Notes: generated by a model not told the origin, from the letters alone. Positions 31,865 to 41,003 are shown, counted from the first letter of the stretch. The stretch: DNA of 64,000 nt from Rufibacter radiotolerans (GCF_001078055.1 NZ_CP010777.1:4679001-4743000), one strand, 5' to 3'. A program made the numbers and translations.

Positions 31865-33349
31865 TTAAAAGTTCCAGCCGAAGGTGGCCACGAAGTTGGT
31901 GTTCTTGTGTTTGTTTTCCACGGTAGGGGTAAGCACCTGATAGAACTCAGAGTTCTGGTCATTGAATTCTGAGTTGACATAAGGCGTGTAGACGCTTTTA
32001 TACGTGCTGTACACCAGGGCTGCGTCTATAAAGTAGTTGTTCTGTCTGAGCCCTATCCCGCCGGTCAGGAACGTCTTTTTCTGGTCTACGCCACTGTCTT
32101 TGAACGGGTCGCCATACAGCGCATAGCCGGCCCGTACCCTAAATACATCCAAGCGGGCTTCGGCGCCCAGGCGGTAGTTCATGGCTGAGTTGTAAAGGCT
32201 CTTGATGTTCTGGTTCGCATCCTGGAAAGATTCATCAGAATTCAGGTTAGCGTTGCTGTAGTCCACATACTCCACATCGGCGGTCAGGAAACCATTCTTG
32301 CCAATAAAGAAGGCAGCGCCCCCGCTGGCTTTGAACGGTGTAGTTAAGTTGTACTCAAACTCACCCGGGTCTGTGGCAAAATACTGGTTAAGGGAGGCGT
32401 TGGCAACTGGGGCTTGGCTGAAGTTCACGGCCAGGCTGGTGGTAAACCGGTCGGTCATAGTATACCAAGTAGGGGTTTGCACCGCAATACCCAGGCGCAG
32501 TACATCACTTGGCCGGTAAATAGCGCCAAAGCGTAAGTTCACCCCGTTGCCTTCGGTCTCCAGCTCATCTCTAAGGGTAAGGTTGTTGATATCAGTGGCC
32601 GGGGAGGTTTCTGAATAGGTCCTGGTCTGTTTGAACCTAAAGGTGCTCAGCCCAAGAGAAGCCCCTAGGAAGATCTTGTCCCGGAAACTGGCGCCATAGG
32701 CAAAATCCCACTGGTTCTGGGAACCGGTAGACTGAATGTTCTCCTGAAAAGGATTAGTGGCGACCAGGTTAGGCGAAATGTAGTAGCCATCATCTTCCTG
32801 GTCAATCAGGTAGGTTTCATAGGCCAGTTCCTGCAGGGAGTTGGCTGGAAGACCGGCGGCATTGGCCCGCTGCGCGGCATACTCGCCAAACTTCATGTTC
32901 TCTCTGGGGCCAGTGGCCTGGTAGAGGGAGCGCACGTTAAAGTTATTGGTGCGGGTAAAGCCTACGCCAAAAGAACCAGAGCGCCAGTCGCCTTCCTCGT
33001 CATCCGCTTTGCGGTTAGAAAATACCGCTGAGAAGCCCGGAATGTTGAGGTTGTTACGGCTATTCATGGCCTGAGAGCCATACACAGTGCTGTTTACCTC
33101 GTTAAAGCTGAGCCCGCCAGAAACAGTCACCTCTGAGCGCCGGAAAAGCCCCAGCCCGGCCGGGTTGGTGGAAAGGTTTCCGGCATCACCGCCTAGGGCT
33201 ATGTTGGCGCCGGCCAGCCCCAGGGTGCGGGCGGTACCTCCAAAATCTGTGCGGGAATATCTAAGGGCATCTACCTCGTTCTGAGCAAAGCCCTTCCCGG
33301 CACTGCCTAGCAAGGCCAGGCAGGCCAAAAGAAAGCTATATCGTTTCAT
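31865..33349 (-). CDS. OmpP1/FadL/TodX-type outer-membrane transporter
   Basis: The protein has 494 residues: a signal peptide (MKRYSFLLACLALLGSAGKG, cleavage after FAQ), then the characteristic FadL start of TARTLGLAGANIALGGDAGN and NPAGLGLFRRSEVTVSGGLS. The rest is alternating strands of a beta-barrel, ending in the aromatic VATFGWNF suited to Bam recognition. FadL-type channels bring hydrophobic compounds such as long-chain fatty acids across the outer membrane. A link with the beta-oxidation genes at 49-58 kb is plausible but unproven. It begins 21 bases after the stop of the low-complexity lipoprotein gene on the same strand, so the two form an operon. Confidence 0.88.
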   Translation of the reverse strand: MKRYSFLLACLALLGSAGKGFAQNEVDALRYSRTDFGGTARTLGLAGANIALGGDAGNLSTNPAGLGLFRRSEVTVSGGLSFNEVNSTVYGSQAMNSRNNLNIPGFSAVFSNRKADDEEGDWRSGSFGVGFTRTNNFNVRSLYQATGPRENMKFGEYAAQRANAAGLPANSLQELAYETYLIDQEDDGYYISPNLVATNPFQENIQSTGSQNQWDFAYGASFRDKIFLGASLGLSTFRFKQTRTYSETSPATDINNLTLRDELETEGNGVNLRFGAIYRPSDVLRLGIAVQTPTWYTMTDRFTTSLAVNFSQAPVANASLNQYFATDPGEFEYNLTTPFKASGGAAFFIGKNGFLTADVEYVDYSNANLNSDESFQDANQNIKSLYNSAMNYRLGAEARLDVFRVRAGYALYGDPFKDSGVDQKKTFLTGGIGLRQNNYFIDAALVYSTYKSVYTPYVNSEFNDQNSEFYQVLTPTVENKHKNTNFVATFGWNF

Positions 33350-33370
33350 GTAGTCTTGAAAAAATGGGGG

Positions 33371-34447
33371 TTAATTTCTGCCTCTGCGGCCACTGCCTGA
33401 GCTTGAACCGGAACTGGAGCCTGAGCTGCTTTCAGAAGTAGACGACCTGGACGGTTCATAAGACCTGCTGGGGGCTGGCTCATAGGAACGGCTCCGTGAT
33501 TCTGAGCTCTGCGTAGGCGTATATTCCGTTCTCTGGCGTCTTACCGGCGGTGCCGTCTCAGAATTGCTGCTTCTGGTTCTGGTAGGCGTTGGAGAGGTAG
33601 TCTGGTTTCCTTGGTTCTGTTCAGAAGGCGTCACTATCTGGCGGCGTCTCGGTTGGGGAGTAGTTCCCTCTGGGTACGTCTGGCTGGAAGAGCTTCTGGA
33701 ACGGTTCATGTCGCCGGGGCTGGTGACCGCATTTCTTGATCTGCTGGTTCCGGTCACCACGTTGCTGCGTCCGTCGCGGGAGATGTTGGGGTTGCGCCCA
33801 GCGGTGTTAGAGCTTCTATCATCACGGCGGCCATAAGATACCCTGTTCGCGATCACGCGCTCGCCGTAATAGTTGTTGCCGTAATACCGATAAGGGCTGT
33901 AGCCGTACCCGTGTCCGCCGTAGCCATAGGCGCCATAGCCATAACCCCAGGGGTTATAGAACCGGCCAAAGCCTAAACCAATGCTAAGAGAGATGCCGGT
34001 GCGGGGCCAGAAAGGGTCATACATAGCCATGCTTGGGCCGTAGAACGGGTCATACCATGGGTCATAGAACGGATCCATGTACATGGCGCGGGAGTAATAG
34101 CGGCCCGGGGAGTAGAAAGGGGTTTGGTACGCCCAGTACGGGTTCCCGAAAGGGGCATCATAGTAGGAGTATTGGTAGGGGGTGTTGTCTCTGCGCCTGT
34201 TTTCTCTGGCGTAGGTCTCTGGGTCGCTCACGCGCTCAGAAATATCCTGAGAATCATCACGGGTTACTTCTTCTCCGTTTCTTAGCCGCTCCTCTGCCTG
34301 CACCGGTTCTACATACGTAACCTTGTCAGAGGAGGAGAAATACACATCATCCGTTTCACTGGTCTGCAAGTTGGAAGACGTGCTGCACCCTGCCGCCAGG
34401 AAACCCAGGAGCGGTAACAGGAGCAGTTTATGGGTATAATATCTCAT
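33371..34447 (-). CDS. Low-complexity Tyr/Ser/Arg-rich lipoprotein
   Basis: The protein has 358 residues. Its signal (MRYYTHKLLLLPLLGFLAAG) ends in the lipobox LAAGC, so it is lipid-anchored. A middle part (about 95-195) is rich in Tyr, Pro, Gly and Trp (YDPFYGPSMAMYDPFW, GYGYGAYGYGGHGYGY). The last 150 residues are disordered, dense in Ser and Arg, and end in Ser/Gly repeats before GRRGRN. Similar proteins in Hymenobacteraceae have been given the misleading name vitellogenin. No catalytic motif is seen. Location directly upstream of the FadL-type porin gene suggests an envelope role, perhaps surface exposure or assembly (inference). Confidence 0.7.
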   Translation of the reverse strand: MRYYTHKLLLLPLLGFLAAGCSTSSNLQTSETDDVYFSSSDKVTYVEPVQAEERLRNGEEVTRDDSQDISERVSDPETYARENRRRDNTPYQYSYYDAPFGNPYWAYQTPFYSPGRYYSRAMYMDPFYDPWYDPFYGPSMAMYDPFWPRTGISLSIGLGFGRFYNPWGYGYGAYGYGGHGYGYSPYRYYGNNYYGERVIANRVSYGRRDDRSSNTAGRNPNISRDGRSNVVTGTSRSRNAVTSPGDMNRSRSSSSQTYPEGTTPQPRRRQIVTPSEQNQGNQTTSPTPTRTRSSNSETAPPVRRQRTEYTPTQSSESRSRSYEPAPSRSYEPSRSSTSESSSGSSSGSSSGSGRRGRN

Positions 34448-34649
34448 GGGTGTAAAGTAGTTGGTTAAGGATGCTTATTCAAATTCACGAGCCAAGAAAC
34501 ACGAGTATCCGGTTCGCCAACGTTTCTATTCAGATATATTAACGTATTTTTGACCCGAAAAGGTATGGGTTATTGCTTGAATGAGAGCAAAATCTATGCC
34601 GTTTATAAAGATTTAGATATATTTTTCTCCTCTACCAAAGATACAAAAA

Positions 34650-36128
34650 ATGAGCAAAGGGTTGCCTAAACGCAGTGAGGATTATTCCCTCTGGTATAAT
34701 GAGTTAGTAAAGCGCGCCGGCCTGGCAGAAAACTCCGCCGTACGCGGCTGTATGGTCATCAAGCCTTACGGGTACGCCATCTGGGAAAAGATGCAGCGCG
34801 TGCTGGATGACATGTTTAAAGCTACAGGACACTCCAACGCCTACTTTCCCCTATTTGTACCAAAAAGTTTGTTTGAGGCCGAAGAGCAGAACGCTGAGGG
34901 CTTTGCCAAGGAATGCGCCGTAGTGACCCACTACCGCCTGCAAACCGACCCAGACCGGCCCGGTAAACTGCGCGTAGACCCCAATGCCCGCCTGGAAGAG
35001 GAACTGATTGTACGCCCTACCTCAGAGGCCATTATCTGGAACACCTACAAAGGCTGGATCCAGAGCTACCGTGACCTGCCCCTGCTCATTAACCAGTGGG
35101 CCAACGTGGTGCGCTGGGAAATGCGCACCCGCCTGTTCCTGCGTACCGCTGAGTTCCTGTGGCAGGAAGGACACACCGCCCACGCTACCTCTCAGGAAGC
35201 CATAGAGGAAACCGAGCGTATGCTGCATGTGTACGCTGAGTTTGCCGAGAGCTACATGGCGCTACCGGTGGTACGCGGTAAGAAATCTGCCAATGAGCGT
35301 TTTGCGGGCGCCCTGGACACGTACTGTATTGAAGGTTTGATGCAAGACGGAAAAGCCCTGCAGGCCGGTACGTCCCACTTTCTGGGGCAGAACTTCGCCA
35401 AAGCCTTTGACGTGAAATTCGCGACCAAAGAAGGCGGCCTGGAACACGTTTGGGGAACCTCCTGGGGCGTGAGTACCCGCCTGATGGGAGCCCTGGTGAT
35501 GGCCCACTCAGACGACGAAGGTCTGGTGTTGCCACCCAAGCTGGCGCCTATCCAAGTAGTGATTGTGCCTATCTACAAAGGCGAGGAGCAACTGGCCCAG
35601 ATCTCTGAGAAAGTGTTGGGCCTGAAAAAGCAACTGGAGGCCAAAGGCATTTCCGTGAAGTTTGACGACCGTGACACCGAGCGCCCCGGCTTCAAGTTTG
35701 CCGAATGGGAACTGAAAGGCGTGCCGGTACGCATTGCCATTGGCGGAAGAGATTTGGAGAACGGCACCGCCGAAGTAGCCCGCCGCGACACCAAAGAGAA
35801 AAGCTCGCAACAGTTTGATGACCTGGTGAACCTGATCCCGGCCCTGCTGGACGAGATTCAGGAGAACATCTACAAGAAAGCCTTTGATTTCAGGGAGGCC
35901 AATACTACCCGGGTAGATTCCTACGAAGAGTTCAAACGTCTTTTGGATGAGAAACCAGGCTTCATCTTGGCCCACTGGGATGGTACCCCGGAAACCGAGG
36001 AACGCATCAAAGAGGAAACCAAAGCCACTATCCGCTGCATCGCGCTGGACTCTCCGGAGGAAGACGGCGTGGACATGGTGACTGGTCAGCCCTCTAAGCG
36101 CCGCGTGTACTTTGCAAGGGCGTACTAA
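34650..36128 (+). CDS. proS: Proline--tRNA ligase, archaeal/eukaryal type
   Basis: The protein has 492 residues, matching the short class of ProS without the bacterial editing insertion. It attaches proline to tRNA-Pro. Class II motifs are seen: VIKPYGYAIWEKMQRVLD (motif 1 region), VRPTSEAIIWNTYKGWI, NQWANVVRWEMRTRLFLRTA (motif 2), the substrate loop WQEGHTAHAT, and HVWGTSWGVSTRLMGALVMA (motif 3 region). The anticodon-binding domain follows from about residue 290 (LAPIQVVIVPIYKGEEQLA). A TATATTTT box at 34618-34625 may be its -7 element. It is a single-gene unit closed by a hairpin. Confidence 0.96.
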   Translation: MSKGLPKRSEDYSLWYNELVKRAGLAENSAVRGCMVIKPYGYAIWEKMQRVLDDMFKATGHSNAYFPLFVPKSLFEAEEQNAEGFAKECAVVTHYRLQTDPDRPGKLRVDPNARLEEELIVRPTSEAIIWNTYKGWIQSYRDLPLLINQWANVVRWEMRTRLFLRTAEFLWQEGHTAHATSQEAIEETERMLHVYAEFAESYMALPVVRGKKSANERFAGALDTYCIEGLMQDGKALQAGTSHFLGQNFAKAFDVKFATKEGGLEHVWGTSWGVSTRLMGALVMAHSDDEGLVLPPKLAPIQVVIVPIYKGEEQLAQISEKVLGLKKQLEAKGISVKFDDRDTERPGFKFAEWELKGVPVRIAIGGRDLENGTAEVARRDTKEKSSQQFDDLVNLIPALLDEIQENIYKKAFDFREANTTRVDSYEEFKRLLDEKPGFILAHWDGTPETEERIKEETKATIRCIALDSPEEDGVDMVTGQPSKRRVYFARAY

Positions 36129-36160
36129 TACAACTACTACCAAAAGCTGTCTTGCTTAAA

Positions 36161-36198
36161 AGAAATCGGGGACTGCCTTAGGGCGGTCCCCGATTTCT
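36161..36198 (+). terminator. Terminator of proS
   Basis: The stem AGAAATCGGGGACTGCC / GGCGGTCCCCGATTTCT has one mismatch, followed by GTTTTA. Confidence 0.85.
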
Positions 36199-36236
36199 GT
36201 TTTAGGGCCATTTTGGCTAAAACGTGCCCTAAACGA
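36196..36236. repeat. Dispersed palindrome, copy 18
   Basis: The left arm TCTGTTTTAGGGCCATTTT faces AAAACGTGCCCTAAACGA, with two mismatches. It overlaps the right edge of the proS terminator. Confidence 0.7.
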
Positions 36237-36243
36237 TAAGTGG

Positions 36244-38490
36244 CTAAGAGTTTGGGTCAATGCTCCTGATCAGGCGGGTGTCGCCCACCAGCCAGACAAT
36301 GTCACCCAGGGTGAAAACGGTGGAGGGGTCTGGGTTCAGCAGGCGCTTGCCTCTGCGCTCAATGCCCACTACTAACCCGTTGGTCTTTTCCCTGATGCCA
36401 GATTCCCGGATGCTGAGGTTCTGGAAGGGAAACTTGGCGTTCACAATCAGTTGCTTTAAGGAGATATCGGGCTGCACAGACAGGGGTGGGTGCTCCGGGG
36501 CGAAGGCCTCCACGAACGGCTTGAACTGTTCCAGCTGTTCATCTGTACCAATCACCGTGATTTTGTCTGCGGGGTAGAGTCGCTCGTGGCCGCGGGGCAC
36601 CGGCAGGATCAGGTTGCCCCTTTCAATGCGCGCAATATTTATCCCGAACTTCTCCCGCAGGGCCAGCTCAAAGAGAGTCTTGCCCACTACCCCAGACTCG
36701 GGGCTTATCTTAAACTCCGCTAAATGTGCATCCCAGGGCAGTAGTTTCTTTACCGGCGATTCATTTTCCTGCTCCTTAGCGTGCAGGTTGCTCAGGAAGC
36801 GGCGCTCAATACGGCTGTAGGTTTTACGCAGGCGCTGCGTGAGAAGCGGGAAGATGATACCCAGCAGAATGGCGGCTATCACCAGCGCCACCTGTATGGA
36901 GAAGACCCGGTCCAGCAGCAGGCCTACAAACAGGAGGGCCAGCAGAATACGCCCTGTTTCCAGTGCTACCAAAGGACCGCGGGCGTATTTTTTGTAGCGC
37001 CACAGCCGGGAGTAGGCCCGCAAACTCACCCTTCTAATAGCCAGGGCCCAGATAAAGGGCGCCATGAGCACCAGCGCCAGCCCTACCGTCACCAGGTTAC
37101 TCCAGAACTCCACTGAGAGGGCCTCTGAAAAGGTAGGCGCCAGGTACTGGGTGGCCAGTAGGATGATGCCAATGAGCACCACGGAGTTGGAGACCACAAT
37201 CTGTGCAAACCGGCGCAACACAATCTGCCAGTCGCTCCTGTTTTTGATGGATTGGGTGCTTCGGCTGTAGGTGGCAAAGGCGGCTTTGTACCTGTCAGGC
37301 AGGCGGCGTTCTATGAAAGCGTTCAGGGGGTCGGCGAGCCGGATAAGGAAGGGCGTGGTAAAGGTGGTCACCGCCGAGAGCGCCACGGCAATGGGGTACA
37401 GAAAATCACTAGTGACCTTAAGCGACATACCCAGCGTGGCAATAATAAAGGAAAACTCCCCAATCTGGGCCAGACTCAGCCCTGCCTGGATAGACTGTTT
37501 CAAGGGCTGCCCCGAGGCCAGCGCGCCAAAGGTACTGGAGAGAAATTTGCCAAGAATGGTCACCACCGTAAGCAGAAAAACCGGGCCAATGTACAGGATC
37601 AAAAGCCGAAGGTCAATGAGCATGCCCACAGACACAAAGAACACCGCCCCAAACAGATCTTTCACAGACTTGGTCAGGTGCTCAATCTTTTCGCTGAACA
37701 CGGTTTCCGCCAGAATAGAGCCCATAATAAACGCACCCAGGGCAGGCGAGAACCCGGCCTGGGTGGCAATAACCACCATGAGGAGGCAAAGCGCCACAGA
37801 GACAATGAGCAGCGTCTCTTCGTTCATGAGCTTGCGGGCCCGGCGCAAAAAAGAAGGAATAAGGTAAATGCCGCCCAGAAACCAGATAGACAGGAAAAAG
37901 GCCAGCCGAAGCATGGCCCGGAGCATGGCCTCGCCGCCAAACTGCTGGCTTACCGCCAGGGTAGACAAGAACACCAGCAGTAAAATGGCCACCAGGTCTT
38001 CCACCACCAGTATACCAAACACAAAGCCCGCAAACTTCTGGGTCTTGATGCCCAGCTCGTCAAAGGCCCTAATGATAATGGTGGTGGAGGAAATAGAGAG
38101 AATGCCGCCCAGAAAGATGCTGTCAATGGAAGACCACCCCAACAACTGACCGGTCACGTAGCCTAAAAAGATCATGGCCAGCACCTCGGTCATGGCCGTT
38201 ACAGAGGCTGTGCCGCCCACCTTGGCCAGCTTCTTGAAACTGAATTCCAGCCCCAGGCTGAAGAGCAGGAAAATCACCCCTATTTCGCCCCACACGCTAA
38301 TGGTTTCCCGGTCAGTGACCGAGGGCAGGAATTTGAAGTTAGGGCTAACAAGTACCCCGGCAATAATATACCCCAGTACCAGCGGCTGCCGGAGCTTCTT
38401 GAAAATAAGCGTGGTAACGCCAGCGGTAGCCAGAATGAATGCCAGGTCTGAGATTAAGGCGGGAAGGTGTATTTCAGTGGCGGCTGGCAT
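36244..38490 (-). CDS. CPA2-family cation/proton antiporter with TrkA-C domain
   Basis: The protein has 748 residues. The first ~390 form the Na+/H+ exchanger membrane domain with about 12 helices: LPALISDLAFILATAGVTTL, LVLGYIIAGVLVSPNF, WGEIGVIFLLFSLGLEFSF, FVFGILVVEDLVAILLLVFL, FSPALGAFIMGSILAETVFS. A further hydrophobic part (about 430-570) holds extra helices. A cytoplasmic region from about residue 590 (LAEFKISPESGVVGKTLFEL, then GHERLYPADKITVIGTDEQL) is a TrkA-C regulatory domain, with a second such fold at the end (LVVGIERRGKRLLNPDPSTV). The family moves K+ or Na+ against H+ for ion balance. It resembles KefB/RosB in layout but lacks an obvious KTN nucleotide-binding domain. Confidence 0.9.
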   Translation of the reverse strand: MPAATEIHLPALISDLAFILATAGVTTLIFKKLRQPLVLGYIIAGVLVSPNFKFLPSVTDRETISVWGEIGVIFLLFSLGLEFSFKKLAKVGGTASVTAMTEVLAMIFLGYVTGQLLGWSSIDSIFLGGILSISSTTIIIRAFDELGIKTQKFAGFVFGILVVEDLVAILLLVFLSTLAVSQQFGGEAMLRAMLRLAFFLSIWFLGGIYLIPSFLRRARKLMNEETLLIVSVALCLLMVVIATQAGFSPALGAFIMGSILAETVFSEKIEHLTKSVKDLFGAVFFVSVGMLIDLRLLILYIGPVFLLTVVTILGKFLSSTFGALASGQPLKQSIQAGLSLAQIGEFSFIIATLGMSLKVTSDFLYPIAVALSAVTTFTTPFLIRLADPLNAFIERRLPDRYKAAFATYSRSTQSIKNRSDWQIVLRRFAQIVVSNSVVLIGIILLATQYLAPTFSEALSVEFWSNLVTVGLALVLMAPFIWALAIRRVSLRAYSRLWRYKKYARGPLVALETGRILLALLFVGLLLDRVFSIQVALVIAAILLGIIFPLLTQRLRKTYSRIERRFLSNLHAKEQENESPVKKLLPWDAHLAEFKISPESGVVGKTLFELALREKFGINIARIERGNLILPVPRGHERLYPADKITVIGTDEQLEQFKPFVEAFAPEHPPLSVQPDISLKQLIVNAKFPFQNLSIRESGIREKTNGLVVGIERRGKRLLNPDPSTVFTLGDIVWLVGDTRLIRSIDPNS

Positions 38491-38625
38491 GGGTCAGGTA
38501 AGAAACAACAGGCATTCAGAACGGTAAGGGTCAGTTTTTCTCTTCTTAGTAGGCCGGGGTTACAGGGGTAAGTACTTATACGTTTGTAATTTAAAATACC
38601 TGTTTTATGACGGAAGGTTTAGAAA

Positions 38626-38667
38626 GGCGTTTCAGGGCCGTTTTCAGGAAAACAGGCCTAAAACAAA
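38626..38667. repeat. Dispersed palindrome, copy 19
   Basis: The left arm GGCGTTTCAGGGCCGTTTTC faces GAAAACAGGCCTAAAACA, with three mismatches. It lies between two divergent genes. Confidence 0.7.
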
Positions 38668-38740
38668 ACCGGCCCGCGCTTTCGTGTGCTCACAGGGCTT
38701 TTGTACTTTTATAGCTTCTAGCATTTAAATATTTTCTTGT

Positions 38741-39319
38741 ATGAAAAGCATTGCCATTTTCTGTGGGGCCAGCACTGGCCATAACCCCGTTTACCGTGAA
38801 GCGGCCCAAGCCCTGGGCACCCTTTTTGCGCGGCGCGGCATACGGCTGGTCTTTGGCGGCGGCAAGGTAGGCCTGATGGGCGTGATAGCTGATGCGGTCT
38901 TGGCCGGCGGCGGCGAAGTGATTGGCGTGATTCCGCAGAGCCTGGTAGACATGGAGGTTGCGCACCAGGGCCTCACCGAACTGCACGTGGTAGAAACCAT
39001 GCACGAACGCAAAGCCTTGATGGCCGCCGAGTCTGATGCCTTTGTGGCCATGCCGGGCGGCTTCGGGACGTTTGATGAGCTGTGTGAGATTGTGACCTGG
39101 AACCAATTGCGCATCATTCAGAAACCAGCGGCTCTTTTTAACGTGAACGGCTATTTCAATTCCTTCCTGTCCATGATTGACCATGCCGTAACCGAAGGAT
39201 TCATCAAAGCTGATCAACGCGCGCAATTATTGGTGGAAGACCAGGCCGAAAAACTGCTGGACCAGCTCCAGCGCCAAGCCCAAGGCGGCTCTGACTGGGT
39301 AGATTTTGACCGCATCTAG
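38741..39319 (+). CDS. LOG-family (TIGR00730) nucleoside monophosphate phosphoribohydrolase
   Basis: The protein has 192 residues, the usual length. The fold and motif are clear: IAIFCGASTGHNP at the start, RLVFGGGKVGLMGVIADAVL, and the active-site PGGFGTFDELCEIVTWNQLR near residue 105. LOG proteins split N6-modified or plain nucleoside 5'-monophosphates into a base and ribose 5-phosphate; in plants this releases cytokinins, while in bacteria AMP or related nucleotides are likely substrates. It is cytoplasmic and dimeric. A TACTTTTA element at 38704-38711 may be its -7 box. It converges on hemH across a 293-base repeat-containing gap. Confidence 0.93.
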   Translation: MKSIAIFCGASTGHNPVYREAAQALGTLFARRGIRLVFGGGKVGLMGVIADAVLAGGGEVIGVIPQSLVDMEVAHQGLTELHVVETMHERKALMAAESDAFVAMPGGFGTFDELCEIVTWNQLRIIQKPAALFNVNGYFNSFLSMIDHAVTEGFIKADQRAQLLVEDQAEKLLDQLQRQAQGGSDWVDFDRI

Positions 39320-39320
39320 A

Positions 39321-39356
39321 AGCAGGATTTTCTGGATTAACTTGATTTTCAGGATT
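39321..39356. repeat. 36-bp inverted repeat, left arm
   Basis: The arm begins AGCAGGATTTTCTGGATTAA and pairs with 39578-39613 at 34 of 36 positions. It is built from GGATTWW-like words and begins 2 bases after the LOG gene stop. Confidence 0.8.
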
Positions 39357-39498
39357 AAGCAGGAGAAAGGATCTTCGTTCCACTCTAACGGCTGAAGCTG
39401 CGGTGCGGAAGTATAAATCAGAAATGGATGAATACGGATTCATGCGAGTCTGGAGGTTCTCGTTTCTTAGAGTCACGGGTTAGACACCTGGTGCCGGC

Positions 39499-39561
39499 TA
39501 AAACCAAGAAGGCGTTTTGAGGCTGTTTTTACATAAACAGCCTCAAAACGCCTTCTTGGTT
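39499..39561. terminator. Long hairpin between converging genes (dispersed palindrome, copy 20)
   Basis: The 29-bp perfect arms contain the inner TTTTGAGGCTGTTT / AAACAGCCTCAAAA of the dispersed palindrome plus an outer extension AAAACCAAGAAGGCG / CGCCTTCTTGGTTTT. It likely ends transcription of both the LOG gene and hemH. Confidence 0.88.
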
Positions 39562-39577
39562 TTCTGCACATCTAACC

Positions 39578-39613
39578 AATCCTGAAAATCAAATTAATCC
39601 AGGAAATCCTGCT
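39578..39613. repeat. 36-bp inverted repeat, right arm
   Basis: The complement of 39321-39356 with two mismatches (both transitions). It abuts the hemH stop codon. Confidence 0.8.
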
Positions 39614-40641
39614 CAGGCTTCCTGAACCATCTCGGCCACGGTGTCTACCCACATGGGGTGCGTGTTCAGGCTTTCCACCAGCTGCCAGTGCTTGCCGCCG
39701 GCTTCCTCAAACTCCTCTTTAAATTCCTTGCCTACCTCAATGGTGGTTTCCAGGCAGTCGGCGACAAAGGCGGGGCTGAAAGCCAGTACGCTTTTGATAC
39801 CCGCGGCCGCCAGGTCTTTCAAGACAAAATCTGTATACGGTTTCAGCCACGGGTCTTTGCCCAGCCGTGACTGGAACGTGACTGAGTACTTGTCTTCTGG
39901 TATATTCAACGCCTTGGCCAGTTGTCTTGAGGTCTCAAAGCATTGGGCGCGGTAACAGTAGCGGTTGCGGCTGTGGTAGGTGTTGCAGCAGACGCCCAAC
40001 TGGCAATAGCCCTTGGTGCTGGCTTTCAGGATCTGCCGCTCGGGCAAACCGTGGTAGCTGAACACAAAATGGTCATAGTCACGCTTGGACATGTGCTGGC
40101 GGGCAATCTCTGCAAACGTGCCAATAAAGCCCGGGTGGTTGCAGAACGTGCTAATGAACCTGATGTCTGGAATCACCTCCCATTTGCTCACCAACTCCAT
40201 CACTTTCTCCTGCACAGAGCCTGTGCTAGCCGAGGCATACTGCGGGAACAGCGGCAACACCACAATGCGGTCCACTACCTTCTCCTGCAACTCGGCTAAG
40301 GCCGCCTCAATGCTGGGGCTCTGGTAGCGCATGCCAAAGGCCACGTGATAGTCTTTGCCCAGTTTCTCCTGCACCAGCTTCTGCAGATCCAGCCCGTGGA
40401 ACAGCAGCGGCGAGCCGCGTTCGGTCCAGAGTTGGGCGTAGATCTTAGCAGATTTTGGGGCCCTGAAGGGCGCAATCACGCCATTCACTAACATATATCT
40501 ACTAGGCGCGGCAATGTCCAGCACCCGTTTGTCTAGTAAAAACTCGCGCAGGTACTTGCGCACGTGCGGTACGCTGGGAGAGTCCGGCGTACCCAGATTC
40601 ACTAGTAATACTCCTGTTTTGCCAGTGGCTCCACTTTTCAT
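39613..40641 (-). CDS. hemH: Ferrochelatase
   Basis: The protein has 342 residues, the usual size. It inserts Fe2+ into a porphyrin in the last stage of haem synthesis. Recognisable segments are GVLLVNLGTPDSPSVPHVRK at the start, YLREFLLDKRVLDI, VAFGMRYQSPSIEAALAEL, PLFPQYASASTGSVQEKV, the catalytic His region HFVFSYHGLPERQI, and AFSPAFVADCLETTIEVGKE near the end. The SYHGLP and FVADCLET motifs hold the conserved His and Glu. The gene is transcribed alone, from a TATCTTTG box just upstream. The protein is peripheral or cytoplasmic. Confidence 0.97.
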   Translation of the reverse strand: MKSGATGKTGVLLVNLGTPDSPSVPHVRKYLREFLLDKRVLDIAAPSRYMLVNGVIAPFRAPKSAKIYAQLWTERGSPLLFHGLDLQKLVQEKLGKDYHVAFGMRYQSPSIEAALAELQEKVVDRIVVLPLFPQYASASTGSVQEKVMELVSKWEVIPDIRFISTFCNHPGFIGTFAEIARQHMSKRDYDHFVFSYHGLPERQILKASTKGYCQLGVCCNTYHSRNRYCYRAQCFETSRQLAKALNIPEDKYSVTFQSRLGKDPWLKPYTDFVLKDLAAAGIKSVLAFSPAFVADCLETTIEVGKEFKEEFEEAGGKHWQLVESLNTHPMWVDTVAEMVQEA

Positions 40642-40659
40642 AGGCAGTCAATTGAGGTG

Positions 40660-40667
40660 CAAAGATA
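40660..40667 (-). promoter_or_regulatory. -7 box of hemH
   Basis: On the reverse strand this reads TATCTTTG, a full match to TAnnTTTG. The predicted leader is only about 10-15 bases. Confidence 0.6.
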
Positions 40668-40738
40668 CAGATTTGATAGGTACGGCTAGCATCTGGTAAA
40701 GATGATACGCATCATGGGCCTAACAGATAAAAGGTCAT

Positions 40739-40779
40739 TCTGTTTCAGGGCTGTTTTTGATAAAACAGGCCTAAAACAC
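40739..40779. repeat. Dispersed palindrome, copy 21
   Basis: The left arm TTCTGTTTCAGGGCTGTTTTT faces AAAACAGGCCTAAAACACA, with two mismatches. It lies between divergent hemH and era, so it is not downstream of either gene. Confidence 0.75.
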
Positions 40780-41003
40780 AAGGAGCAGGTAGTGAAGGCG
40801 CATCTGTAGTAAATGGCAGGTTAACGTAAGGCGGTGTTAAAAAGTAGACATAAAAAGCTACAAGCTCAAGAAAGAAGAAGCAATGAGGTCAAAGATAAAT
40901 CTAAGACCATTTCATTTAACTACTATAGTCTCAAGTAGCTTAATAATCAGGAACTAACAAGCAGCAATGGATAACTCCTGCCTCAGAACTCGTTTAAAAA
41001 CGT

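Larger units (their letters stand above)
39320..39612. other. Gap between the LOG gene and hemH
   Basis: The stretch is bounded exactly by an inverted repeat (39321-39356 and 39578-39613) and contains a 29-bp-stem hairpin (39499-39561). The middle (39357-39498) shows no gene and no other structure that I can recognise. Confidence 0.7.

Noticed and set aside
34033..34320. Forward frame of 95 residues
   Set aside because: It is antisense to the low-complexity lipoprotein gene and only reflects its repeats.
37252..37983. Long open frame (243 residues) on the forward strand
   Set aside because: It is wholly inside the antiporter gene on the other strand and has the Arg/Gln/His-rich composition of an antisense frame.
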